From contig NZ_BAAAEI010000006.1 in NCBI RefSeq assembly GCF_039522935.1, forward strand, positions 1,178,001 to 1,242,000: DNA of 64,000 bases. Reading direction: 5' to 3'. The notes beneath the pieces were generated by a model. It made no database searches. It was not told the origin of the DNA and was given only the letters and a program-made list of their open reading frames with translations. Below are positions 54,734 through 63,256 of this stretch, piece after piece; position 1 is the first letter of the stretch, and each line of letters begins with the position of its first letter. This stretch comes from Bowmanella denitrificans. GTDB lineage: Bacteria; Pseudomonadota; Gammaproteobacteria; Enterobacterales; Alteromonadaceae. Position numbers and translations under genes: made by a program.

Positions 54734-56791
54734 ATGTTTAACGAGTCAAGACTCGCTGTTTGCATTCGCACCTTACTTATTGGTATTCCCCTGGCCACCC
54801 TGGTTGCCTGTGGTGACGGTGACGATGGAAAAGACGGGGCTCAAGGCGCCAATGGTATCGACGGCCTGACCAGTCTGACCGCTATCGTAGAAATGGCTGC
54901 CACGGCAGAGTGCCCTAATGGTGCCACCAAGATGCAAGCGGGTTTGGACAAGAACAAAAACCAGACATTGGACGCAGATGAAGTGCAGAGTGAAACAGTG
55001 GTTTGTTCAGGAACCACAGGTGTGCAACCGCTTTCCGCTTCTGCCCGCATTCAGTTTGACAGTGTGGCGGCCCCATCATCCAACTATGAGAAGCGGCAGG
55101 TGTTGGTGGGTACAGCTAAAGCTGTTGATGGCACTGAAACTCGCATGTTAAATGTGGATTATCATATTCTGGCCCGTTCTGGCGATGAATATGGCGATGT
55201 CGCCTTTGGTCAGTTGGTGGACAGCAGTGGGCAGCCATTGTTCTCAGAAGATGGCTCTCGCAAGATTTCCGATTCCAACGAATTTACCTCTTTGCTGCCA
55301 ATTGATGACCGTCTGTTCTCGGTATCTCAAATTGAATCACGTCCCGGCGCCATGTTTATGATGGAGCTGAACCAGGACAAGTCAAACGGCGAACTGAGTG
55401 TTAAGAAATTGTGGCAGTTGGATATGTCCAACATCAACGGTGGCTGGGTACATTGTGCCGGTTCCGTCACCCCCTGGAATACCCACTTTGCATCAGAGGA
55501 ATACGAACCGGATGCCCGCTACCTGGTAACCGGCCAGGACGCATTGGATGACGGCTATGCCGCGCCCTTTATGGAATACCACAATAACGACGTCAGTAAG
55601 TGGAATCCTTATCAACTGGGCTGGCCTATTGAAGTGGCCATTGATGCCAGTAACGCCGTGCCCGAAGCCGACCTGAAGAAGCATTATTCTTTCGGCCGGT
55701 TGGCCTATGAACTGGCCTATGTGATGCCAGATCAAAAAACCGTCTACCTGACCGATGATGGCACCAACGTTGGCCTGTATATGTATATTGCCGATGAAGC
55801 CGGCGACCTCACAGCCGGAAAGCTGTATGCCATGAAATGGAACCAGACCAGCGCTGAGAGCATGGGTGCCGCCAATCTGAGCTGGATTGAGCTGGGTCAC
55901 GCCACTGATGAAGAAATCAAACCCTATGTAGACGGCAACATGCAGCTTAAGTTCGCCGATATCTTTGATACGGTTGACCCGGTGGATGGCGCCTGCGCAG
56001 CTGGTTTTACTTCCGTCAACCAAAATGGCATCGGTCAGGAATGTCTAAAGCTAAAAGACGGCATGGAAAAGGTTGCTTCCCGCCTGGAAACCCGTCGTTA
56101 TGCCGCGATGATGGGCGCCACCACCGAATTGCGCAAGGAAGAAGGTATTACCTTCGATCCTACCCGCAACAAACTGTACCTTGCCATGTCAGAAATTGGC
56201 CGTGGTATGGAAGATTTCGGTAAAAATGGCAGCGCCAGCAGCTCTTATGATAAGGGTGGCAACAACGACATTAAGATGGGTTACAACCAATGTGGCGGCG
56301 TTTACCAACTGGATGTGGCAGCCGACGTGGCTATTGGCTCTGACTATGTGGCAGGCAACATCAGCGGCCTGATTCAGGGTATCCCTGCCGTGGCAGGTAT
56401 GGCCGATACTATTGCTGTAAAAGCTAACCCGGCCGAATTTGCCAATGGTATGAACGACTGCCATATCGACGGCATCGCCAATCCGGATAACGTCACTTAT
56501 ATGACAGGTCATGACATTTTGATCATCGGTGAAGATACCGGTAGCGGTCACCAGAATGACGTGATTTGGGCATATGATCTGCAAAACCAGCAGTTGTCAC
56601 GTATCCAGACGACTCCTTATGGTTCAGAAACCACATCGCCCTACTGGTACCCCAATATCAATGGCTGGGCATATCTGACCAGCGTCATCCAGCACCCTTA
56701 CGGTGAATCTGATGGCGACAAGGATACCGGTACCGGTGAGAACCGCGCCTACACTGGTTACGTGGGGCCTTTCCCGGCCAAGTCTGAATAA
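54734..56791 (+). CDS. PhoX-type alkaline phosphatase, lipoprotein
   Basis: A 685-residue protein with a lipobox (TLVAC, Cys26). A collagen-like GDGDDGKDGAQGANGIDG stretch follows, then a DUF7151-like calcium-loop segment (DKNKNQTLDADE, about residues 72-83). The body is PhoX/DUF839: FSVSQIESRPGAMFMMEL, GGWVHCAGSVTPWNTHFASE (about 237-256), YLTDDGTNVGLYMYI, and NPDNVTYMTGHDILIIGEDT near the end. PhoX enzymes use iron and calcium to release phosphate from organic esters. The collagen-like linker would hold the enzyme off the membrane. The Pho-box-like site fits induction under phosphate starvation. Confidence 0.88.
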   Translation: MFNESRLAVCIRTLLIGIPLATLVACGDGDDGKDGAQGANGIDGLTSLTAIVEMAATAECPNGATKMQAGLDKNKNQTLDADEVQSETVVCSGTTGVQPLSASARIQFDSVAAPSSNYEKRQVLVGTAKAVDGTETRMLNVDYHILARSGDEYGDVAFGQLVDSSGQPLFSEDGSRKISDSNEFTSLLPIDDRLFSVSQIESRPGAMFMMELNQDKSNGELSVKKLWQLDMSNINGGWVHCAGSVTPWNTHFASEEYEPDARYLVTGQDALDDGYAAPFMEYHNNDVSKWNPYQLGWPIEVAIDASNAVPEADLKKHYSFGRLAYELAYVMPDQKTVYLTDDGTNVGLYMYIADEAGDLTAGKLYAMKWNQTSAESMGAANLSWIELGHATDEEIKPYVDGNMQLKFADIFDTVDPVDGACAAGFTSVNQNGIGQECLKLKDGMEKVASRLETRRYAAMMGATTELRKEEGITFDPTRNKLYLAMSEIGRGMEDFGKNGSASSSYDKGGNNDIKMGYNQCGGVYQLDVAADVAIGSDYVAGNISGLIQGIPAVAGMADTIAVKANPAEFANGMNDCHIDGIANPDNVTYMTGHDILIIGEDTGSGHQNDVIWAYDLQNQQLSRIQTTPYGSETTSPYWYPNINGWAYLTSVIQHPYGESDGDKDTGTGENRAYTGYVGPFPAKSE

Positions 56792-56858
56792 GTACAGAGT
56801 AAACTTACGCTTTGTTGGGGGCATTTGCCCCCTTTTCCGTATATTCGAGAGTATCATT

Positions 56859-58520
56859 ATGCAGTCCCGTATTTTTTGTACTTTGGCGTCGGTGCTTGTA
56901 GTCAGCCAGTGCCTGATACCTGCACAGGCCAGCGAAGCGCAATTTATCAATAAGCTCAGTCATTCCACTCCCTATATTCCCCCGCAGTGCTATACCGATC
57001 CCATTGTCAGCAAAACCCAAACAGCCAATCCTTGTTACGCCTGTCATACCAACAGCAAACGGCCAAATCTATTGAACGATACCGACGTTCAACAAGAATA
57101 CAGTTTCCCGGAAAAAGCCTTACTTAACCCCTGGCTGAATCTGTTTAAAGACAGACGGGCACAAATTGCCAACATCACGGATGAGGACATTCTCAGCTAT
57201 GTGCGTCAGAACAATTACCTCAACAGCGATGGCAGTATTCGCTTAAGCCAGCGCCTTAAAGAACAGGCGACCAGGTTTGATCAAGATGGTAATGGCCGCT
57301 GGGACGGCTATATGCCGGACAGCTATTTTAATTTTGATCAACAAGGTTTTGATCGCTCACCTGATGGCGGCTATACCGGCTGGCGCAGCTACGCCTACTA
57401 CCCCATGCCGGGTAGTTTTATGCCCACCAATGGTTCCACCGATGATGTCAGTATTCGTCTGGCCGATTTGCTACAACAAAACGAACAAGGCCAGTTCGAC
57501 TTGAGTGTTTACAAAATCAATCTGGCGATAGTCGAGGCGATGATCCGTGAGCAGGATGTTGTTATTGAAGCAGCAGACGAAACCAAGCTGAAAGTAGATT
57601 TAGATAAAGATGGTCAGCTTGGTACTGCCAGGCGGGTGAAATACGACTGGGCACCGCTTGAGCAGCGCCACATGAGCTATGTGGGTAAGGCCAGATTGGC
57701 CCAACAGGCTGGCAAACTGCATATCGCCGCAAAATTATTCCCGGAGGGAACGGAGTTTCTGCATTCGGTGCGTTATCTGGATATCAACGACCAGCAGGTT
57801 AGCATGGCCCCCCGCATGAAAGAGCTGCGTTATGCCCGCAAAGATCAATGGCTTAACTACTACCAATTAGAAGTCATTGTGGCGGATGAAATCAAGGAAC
57901 GACATGACTTTCCCAGTCGCACCAAGCTGCTGCGTGGTAACGCCGAGCAAGGTGTACAGGTTGCACAGGGCTGGACCTATCAAGGCTTCATTGAAGACAA
58001 AAGCGGCGAATTGCGTCCACAAACCTTTGAGGAACATGGTACTTGTGCGGGTTGTCATAGCGGCATGGGCGTATTGATGGATACCAATATCTCCTTTTTC
58101 CGCAAGCTGGGGCAAGACAGCTTTCAGCAAGGCTGGTATCACTGGGAGCAAAAGTCTCTGGTCGGCATCCCAGAGCCCAAACGCGACAGTGACGGTGAAT
58201 ATGAATACAGCTACTACCTGAAAAACAACCCTACCGGGGATGAATTCCGTGCCAATCAGGAAGTGAAAGACAAGTTTTTCGACGCCCAGGGGCAGCCCAG
58301 ACAAGCCATGTTCGCAAGGTTGAACAAGGATATCTCCACCTTGTTGCTACCCAGTCTCGAACGGGCCCTGGCATTAAACAAAGCCTATAAAGTGATTGTT
58401 GAGGAACAAAGCTATATTCAGGGCCGCGATGCGGTGATTGCCCCACTTGATAACGTGCTGCATAAAGAGGTGGAAGCCAATCAGCCAACCGGCATTGAAA
58501 AAATTCTCAGTGCTTTCTAA
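56859..58520 (+). CDS. Secreted di-heme cytochrome c-like protein
   Basis: The 553-residue protein has a signal peptide (ending PAQASEAQ) and two CxxCH heme sites: NPCYACHTN (Cys59, Cys62, His63) and GTCAGCHSG (about 395-401). EF-hand-like acidic loops (DQDGNGRWDG, DLDKDGQLG) lie between. The frame is open to 56703 inside phoX, but ATG 56859 begins the signal peptide. It is 67 bp after phoX on the same strand. A functional link to PhoX is not known to me. Confidence 0.85.
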   Translation: MQSRIFCTLASVLVVSQCLIPAQASEAQFINKLSHSTPYIPPQCYTDPIVSKTQTANPCYACHTNSKRPNLLNDTDVQQEYSFPEKALLNPWLNLFKDRRAQIANITDEDILSYVRQNNYLNSDGSIRLSQRLKEQATRFDQDGNGRWDGYMPDSYFNFDQQGFDRSPDGGYTGWRSYAYYPMPGSFMPTNGSTDDVSIRLADLLQQNEQGQFDLSVYKINLAIVEAMIREQDVVIEAADETKLKVDLDKDGQLGTARRVKYDWAPLEQRHMSYVGKARLAQQAGKLHIAAKLFPEGTEFLHSVRYLDINDQQVSMAPRMKELRYARKDQWLNYYQLEVIVADEIKERHDFPSRTKLLRGNAEQGVQVAQGWTYQGFIEDKSGELRPQTFEEHGTCAGCHSGMGVLMDTNISFFRKLGQDSFQQGWYHWEQKSLVGIPEPKRDSDGEYEYSYYLKNNPTGDEFRANQEVKDKFFDAQGQPRQAMFARLNKDISTLLLPSLERALALNKAYKVIVEEQSYIQGRDAVIAPLDNVLHKEVEANQPTGIEKILSAF

Positions 58521-58531
58521 TCACTAATCTT

Positions 58532-58557
58532 AAAGGCGCTCTATTGAGCGCCTTTAT
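58532..58557 (+). terminator. Rho-independent terminator-like hairpin
   Basis: TAAAGGCGCTC, loop TATT, GAGCGCCTTTA: an 11-bp perfect stem 12 bp after the cytochrome stop. Confidence 0.8.
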
Positions 58558-58592
58558 CGTGTAAACCAATAGATATCAAACGCCCCGACAAA

Positions 58593-58610
58593 TGGTCAAA
58601 AATCATTCAA
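58593..58610 (+). promoter_or_regulatory. Weak Pho-box-like site upstream of the metallophosphoesterase
   Basis: TGGTCAAAAATCATTCAA matches about 13 of 18 consensus Pho-box positions and lies 78 bp before the start codon, with AT-rich flanks. Confidence 0.35.
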
Positions 58611-58687
58611 ATAATCTTCATTTTCCCTGAATAAATAATTCATCTGCAGCTGTTGTAGTAGCGGTCTTTTAACTTCAGGGAAACTGT

Positions 58688-60682
58688 ATGACCGTTTTCA
58701 AAAATCCAACAACATTCTCCAAATCCTTAGTTTGCGCCTTAGTTGCCACGGTACTTAGTGCCTGTGGCGGCTCCGACTATGACACACCTAAGCCTCCTAA
58801 CCCAGTGCCCGTACCTCAACCTGAGCCGCAGCCCGCTCAACCCACCAGTTTTGTGTTGGGATTATTACCTGACACCCAGGGCGGCAGTGACGCCAGCGGT
58901 CAGGCGCATGTGGCCATGCACCCTATGGATGAGGTCCTCAAGCATCAGGCCGACAAGGGAGTAAACATGGTGATCGCCCTTGGCGACCTCACCGACAATG
59001 GCAGCAGCATTGAATTTGCCGAGTGGGTATCTGTCGCTAAACAGTACCAGCAACAGGGTATTGAGTTTCTGCCGGTGATGGGCAATCACGAAACCAGCTA
59101 TGCCTATACCCTGGAGTGGATAGACAATATGCGTAGTTTTATTCCCGAAGACGCGGTGCATATGCCCGGCTATGAATGGGTAAACTACTATGTGATAAGA
59201 GAAAATGTGCTGATTTTTGGCCTGGCTTACTACAATTTGCCCGTGGCTTATACATGGATAAAAGACATTGTACTCAGTCACAGGGACGAGGTGGATCACA
59301 TTGTGGTGGCCAGCCATGACGGTTTGATTGGCGCTAAATACGGTCAAACCCTGGAGCAAATTGTGGACGGCACCAAGGATGACGGCTGGGTATACGATGT
59401 GCAGCCACAAATCCGCCAGTTTTTCGCCGAGCAGGATGTGATTTATGTGCAGGGCCACGAACACCAGTATCAACGCTCACTGATCACCGCAAAAAACACC
59501 CTCACCACCCTGCCCTCCAGTTCCACCCCGACAGGCGGAAACTACAAAATGGGTGCTTATACTCAGATTATGGCAGGTAACGCCTCATATAAAGGCTATG
59601 AGTTCCGCTTCGGTGAGCGGGAACTGGTGCAGATGATTGTCGCCCAGAAAAATGCCACCAATGATTCCGGCAAGGGCTCAACCCATTTTGATGTTAACTC
59701 CGGACTACTCACCTTTAAGGGCAGCCGGGTGGACTATCAAAGCTACTTCGCTCCGCACACGGCCAAAAGCAACGATGCGGACCAGGATTTCAATGCTGAC
59801 TGGCAGTTGATGGACAAATTTTCCCGCACCACCAACCGCTGCGAAACCATGATTTATCCTAACTCCATTTTGCATGACACCCGCCCCGTACTGGTATTCC
59901 AGACCCAGTATCTGACCAATGATTGCTATGGCGATGACGGCTCTTTTGCACGTCTGGTGGGCGGACGCAACGATACTTTTAACCGTACCGATACCCGTAC
60001 CCGCGATCTGTCTTTCACTCCTGGTATCAGCCGCGCAGAGAGCCTGATGGATCTGACCCGGCTGGCCTATCAATGGCTGTTTATCCCGCATGAGCGCTGG
60101 ACTCCCAATTTGAACAGCCCGCTAAGAGTGGTGCCGGATACCGAAGCCAACGAACTGCTGATCCCCGAAACCAGTATTGATCTGAAAGAGCATGTCACTT
60201 TGAGCTGGTTAGCCGGCGAAAGTGACACCGCGTCGGATATCCTGATTATCAGTGGTACCCAGAACCAGACGGGGATATATCAGGGTGCCTATGGCGAACC
60301 TAAAGACAGTCAAGGTAACGGCCTGCCAATGTCACAAACCGATGGCGGCAGCAAAGGTCCGATGCCTTTGCCTCTGACTGCCAGTGCCAAATGGGATATC
60401 ACTGATGCCAAAGCCGACCGTTACGCAGTGCAATTTACCGCACCAGATGCGCTGGACGTTGACGGGCTGTTACTGGCCATCAGGCAGAATGACGGCTGGC
60501 AGGCCCTAACTCAGGCAGATTGTGTGGTGGATATGGCCTGGAATGAAGACTGGCTGACACAAGCCCCAGACAGGCCCGAGCAATGTGCCGGACAAGCGCT
60601 GGTAGGTTGGGATAAAGATCATGGTAAGCGCTGGTGGGTGATACTGGACAGAGACGCCGAGCTGGCTCTGATAAAACCATAA
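58688..60682 (+). CDS. Calcineurin-type metallophosphoesterase lipoprotein
   Basis: The 664-residue protein has a lipobox (LSAC, Cys26), a Pro-rich spacer (about 33-53) and a complete metallophosphoesterase core: Asp62 in PDTQGG, Asp100 in GDLTDNG, Asn133-His134 in GNHE, His210 in ASHDG, and GHEHQY (His257, His259). The C-terminal half (about 300-664) is of unassigned type with a Ser/Thr-rich beta pattern, possibly a substrate-binding or Ig-like domain. With PhoX and a Pho-box-like site it probably belongs to a phosphate-scavenging set. Substrate unknown. Confidence 0.87.
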   Translation: MTVFKNPTTFSKSLVCALVATVLSACGGSDYDTPKPPNPVPVPQPEPQPAQPTSFVLGLLPDTQGGSDASGQAHVAMHPMDEVLKHQADKGVNMVIALGDLTDNGSSIEFAEWVSVAKQYQQQGIEFLPVMGNHETSYAYTLEWIDNMRSFIPEDAVHMPGYEWVNYYVIRENVLIFGLAYYNLPVAYTWIKDIVLSHRDEVDHIVVASHDGLIGAKYGQTLEQIVDGTKDDGWVYDVQPQIRQFFAEQDVIYVQGHEHQYQRSLITAKNTLTTLPSSSTPTGGNYKMGAYTQIMAGNASYKGYEFRFGERELVQMIVAQKNATNDSGKGSTHFDVNSGLLTFKGSRVDYQSYFAPHTAKSNDADQDFNADWQLMDKFSRTTNRCETMIYPNSILHDTRPVLVFQTQYLTNDCYGDDGSFARLVGGRNDTFNRTDTRTRDLSFTPGISRAESLMDLTRLAYQWLFIPHERWTPNLNSPLRVVPDTEANELLIPETSIDLKEHVTLSWLAGESDTASDILIISGTQNQTGIYQGAYGEPKDSQGNGLPMSQTDGGSKGPMPLPLTASAKWDITDAKADRYAVQFTAPDALDVDGLLLAIRQNDGWQALTQADCVVDMAWNEDWLTQAPDRPEQCAGQALVGWDKDHGKRWWVILDRDAELALIKP

Positions 60683-60687
60683 GCAAC

Positions 60688-60712
60688 AAAGGGAAGGCTA
60701 GCCCTTCCCTTT
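60688..60712. terminator. Terminator hairpin between convergent genes
   Basis: AAAGGGAAGG and CCTTCCCTTT form a 10-bp stem with a 5-base loop between the phosphoesterase stop (60682) and the stop of the minus-strand peptide gene (60725). It can serve both directions. Confidence 0.8.
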
Positions 60713-60724
60713 CATCTTTGTATT

Positions 60725-61003
60725 TTAGCAATAACAAGTGTGTGGCCGGTTGGGCACTGCATTATTGCCCATCGGCTCAATTGACGGAGGACATTGGAAA
60801 GTCGGCTCACAATCAAGGCGAGTGAGCAAACAGGTTCTCTCTTTGCTCACGCAATACCTTGAAGTTTCTTCACACATACCACAGCCGGTATGGTGTGACA
60901 TCGCCTTTTGTCCGCCAGCGATATCGCGGGTCAGGGCTTGTGGCACCACTTCCATATCATTGGAAAGCTGCATCAGGGTCAGTTTCTTGAGTTTCAGTTT
61001 CAT
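60725..61003 (-). CDS. Cys-rich double-glycine peptide precursor (RiPP/bacteriocin-like)
   Basis: The 92-residue peptide starts MKLKLKKLTLMQLS, a charged leader, and has a GG cleavage-type motif in DIAGG (residues 30-31). The C-terminal 61 residues carry eight cysteines: 41, 44, 51, 58, 65, 71, 90, 92, with 44-51-58-65 spaced exactly seven apart. The start has AAAAGGAAGAACCG upstream. It is encoded 55 bp downstream of an ABC exporter with a C39 peptidase, the enzyme type that cleaves after GG. It is therefore the probable substrate. Disulfide-rich bacteriocin or modified peptide are both possible; no modifying enzyme is in view. Confidence 0.75.
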   Translation of the reverse strand: MKLKLKKLTLMQLSNDMEVVPQALTRDIAGGQKAMSHHTGCGMCEETSRYCVSKERTCLLTRLDCEPTFQCPPSIEPMGNNAVPNRPHTCYC

Positions 61004-61058
61004 CGGTTCTTCCTTTTCCTGGTCAAATGATGGGGCTTGGCCCCGCTAGCAGGCGTCC

Positions 61059-63242
61059 TTACCTTGAAGCGGAAAACAGTGGTACAGCATCCGGCTTGTC
61101 CACACAACGGCGGTATTCCGCGTCATTCTTATCCAGCTCTTTTAACTTGCCATCCTTAAGCATCAGCACTCTGTCGGCCATTTCGATGGTCTGCGGGCGG
61201 TGGGAAATAATCACCCTTGTACAGTTAAATTGCTTTAATACCTGATTGATACTCTTTTCTAACATCACATCCAGATGACTGGTGGCTTCATCCATAAATA
61301 AAATATAAGGGGATTTGTACAATGCTCTGGCCAGCAGGATACGTTGTTTCTGACCACCGGATAACGACGAGCCCATATCGCCTATCAGCGAGTTGTACTT
61401 CAGCGGCATCGCCTCGATATCCTCATGAATACAGGCGTTATACGCACAGCGGATAATTTTTTCCATATCCGCCTGGGTATCAAAAAAGGAAATATTCTCG
61501 GCAATCGTACCGGATAACAACTGATCGTTTTGCATCACCGCTGCCACACATTTGCGGTACTCGGACAGACCCATATCGCGAATATCCACGTCTCCCATGA
61601 CCACTTGCCCCTGATGCGGATGAGCCAATCCGAGCATGACTTTCATCAAGGTCGATTTTCCACAACCGGATGGCCCGACAATGGCCACACATTCACCCTG
61701 TTTGATATGCAGATCAAGTTCGTCCAGCACCAGCCGACCACGGTCCGAATAACGAAAACTGGCGTTTTCAATTTTAAAATCAAAGCTTTTAGGTTTTACC
61801 GGGGTGCTGACGGTCAGATGCTCTTCCTTTTTATTCAGGGTAATGTCCGACAGCCGCTCCAGATGCAGCCCCAGCATTTTAAACTGAATGTAGCGGCTGA
61901 TCAGAGCATTGATGTTGCCACTAAACTGGCCTTTATAAGCCAGAAAAGCGAACAGGATCCCAAGACTCAGCACGTCGGCCATAATGAATTTTATGGCCAG
62001 GAAAATCACCAGAATGTTCTCCAACCCCATTAAAACCGACTGGCAAATACCCTGCAGAATATTCAGATTGCCTAGCTTAATTCCCGCATTCAGCGTATCT
62101 GCATAGCGGTTCTGCCACAGAATATGGCGCTGCTGCTCACGGGCAAACAGCTTAATACTTTGTATGCCCCTTACCGTCTCCATAAAATTTGATGACTGAC
62201 TGGCGCCAGCCACGATTGCCTCTTCCGACAATCGTCGGACAGGCCGGTAGAATAGTAGTTGCAGCAACAACGAGCCGAGCAGAAACCCCACAACCACCCA
62301 GGCCAGGGTTGGGCTGATCAGAAATATCATAACCCCGGTGGTAATGGCCATCACCCCATCCAGCAGGGTCTCAATTAAGCCCGTGGTGAGCAGACCTTTA
62401 ATCTGCTCATTGGCACCAAATCGCGATACCACGTCGCCAATATGGCGTTTTTCGTAAAACGCCATAGGCAGACGAATCAGATGCCGGAAAAGATTGGAAC
62501 CAATCTGAATACTGAGCTGATTGCCAAAATGCATGGTCACATAGGAGCGAAAACTCTGAATCAGGGTGCTGATCAGCATCAACATACCAAACCCCACCGC
62601 CAAGGCCACCAGCAAGGTTTCATTGTTGGTAGTCAGCACTTCGTCCACTACCAGTTTCATGTAATAAGGACTGGCCAGAGAGAATACCTGTAATACCACT
62701 GACAGCAGTAACAACTTAAACAACCAACCTTTCAGACCACGGATGCTGCGCCAGAAATCAAAGAAGGTCATGCTTTGCACTTCGTCGCGCCGGGTAAATT
62801 CGGCTGTTGGATAAAGCTCAAGGGCCACCCCGGTAAAATGCCGGGACGCTTCTTCCAGTGACATGCGGCGGTACCCTGTGCCTGGATCATGGATCTCCAC
62901 AAAGCGGTCAGTGGCCCGTTTCAATACCACAAAATGATCCAGATCCCAGTGCAATATCGCCGGGTGGCGGAATTCCTTCAGATCCGCGGTCTCCAGGCGA
63001 ATCGGTCGGCCACCCAGACCAATAGTATCGGCCAGCTCTATCAGTTGGATCATGTCCATGCCATCCAACGACAATGCGGCACGGTTACGCATCTGGATAA
63101 GATCGGTTTTAAAGCCATGGTAGCCGGCTACCATGGTCAGTGCAGCCAACCCACACTCGCTGGCCTCAGACTGCAATATGACCGGCAATGCGCCGGAGCG
63201 GCGGAAAAAGCGAAAATTCAACAAATCAACCGGATTACCCAT
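61059..63242 (-). CDS. Peptidase-containing ABC exporter (C39 family, bacteriocin/RiPP type)
   Basis: The 727-residue protein has an N-terminal C39 peptidase: catalytic Cys30 in SEASECGLAAL, His in LHWDLDHFVVL and Asp in HDPGTGYRRM. A six-helix ABC membrane domain follows (about 155-450). The nucleotide-binding domain shows Walker A GPSGCGKST, Q-loop, signature LSGGQKQRILLARAL, Walker B ILFMDEATSHLD and H-loop ISHRP. It cleaves double-glycine leaders and exports the core. ATG 63242 (MGNPVDLLNF, with AAGGGG upstream) is preferred over 63275, which would overlap the adaptor gene. Confidence 0.94.
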   Translation of the reverse strand: MGNPVDLLNFRFFRRSGALPVILQSEASECGLAALTMVAGYHGFKTDLIQMRNRAALSLDGMDMIQLIELADTIGLGGRPIRLETADLKEFRHPAILHWDLDHFVVLKRATDRFVEIHDPGTGYRRMSLEEASRHFTGVALELYPTAEFTRRDEVQSMTFFDFWRSIRGLKGWLFKLLLLSVVLQVFSLASPYYMKLVVDEVLTTNNETLLVALAVGFGMLMLISTLIQSFRSYVTMHFGNQLSIQIGSNLFRHLIRLPMAFYEKRHIGDVVSRFGANEQIKGLLTTGLIETLLDGVMAITTGVMIFLISPTLAWVVVGFLLGSLLLQLLFYRPVRRLSEEAIVAGASQSSNFMETVRGIQSIKLFAREQQRHILWQNRYADTLNAGIKLGNLNILQGICQSVLMGLENILVIFLAIKFIMADVLSLGILFAFLAYKGQFSGNINALISRYIQFKMLGLHLERLSDITLNKKEEHLTVSTPVKPKSFDFKIENASFRYSDRGRLVLDELDLHIKQGECVAIVGPSGCGKSTLMKVMLGLAHPHQGQVVMGDVDIRDMGLSEYRKCVAAVMQNDQLLSGTIAENISFFDTQADMEKIIRCAYNACIHEDIEAMPLKYNSLIGDMGSSLSGGQKQRILLARALYKSPYILFMDEATSHLDVMLEKSINQVLKQFNCTRVIISHRPQTIEMADRVLMLKDGKLKELDKNDAEYRRCVDKPDAVPLFSASR

Positions 63243-63256
63243 CCTTGCCCCTTGAA

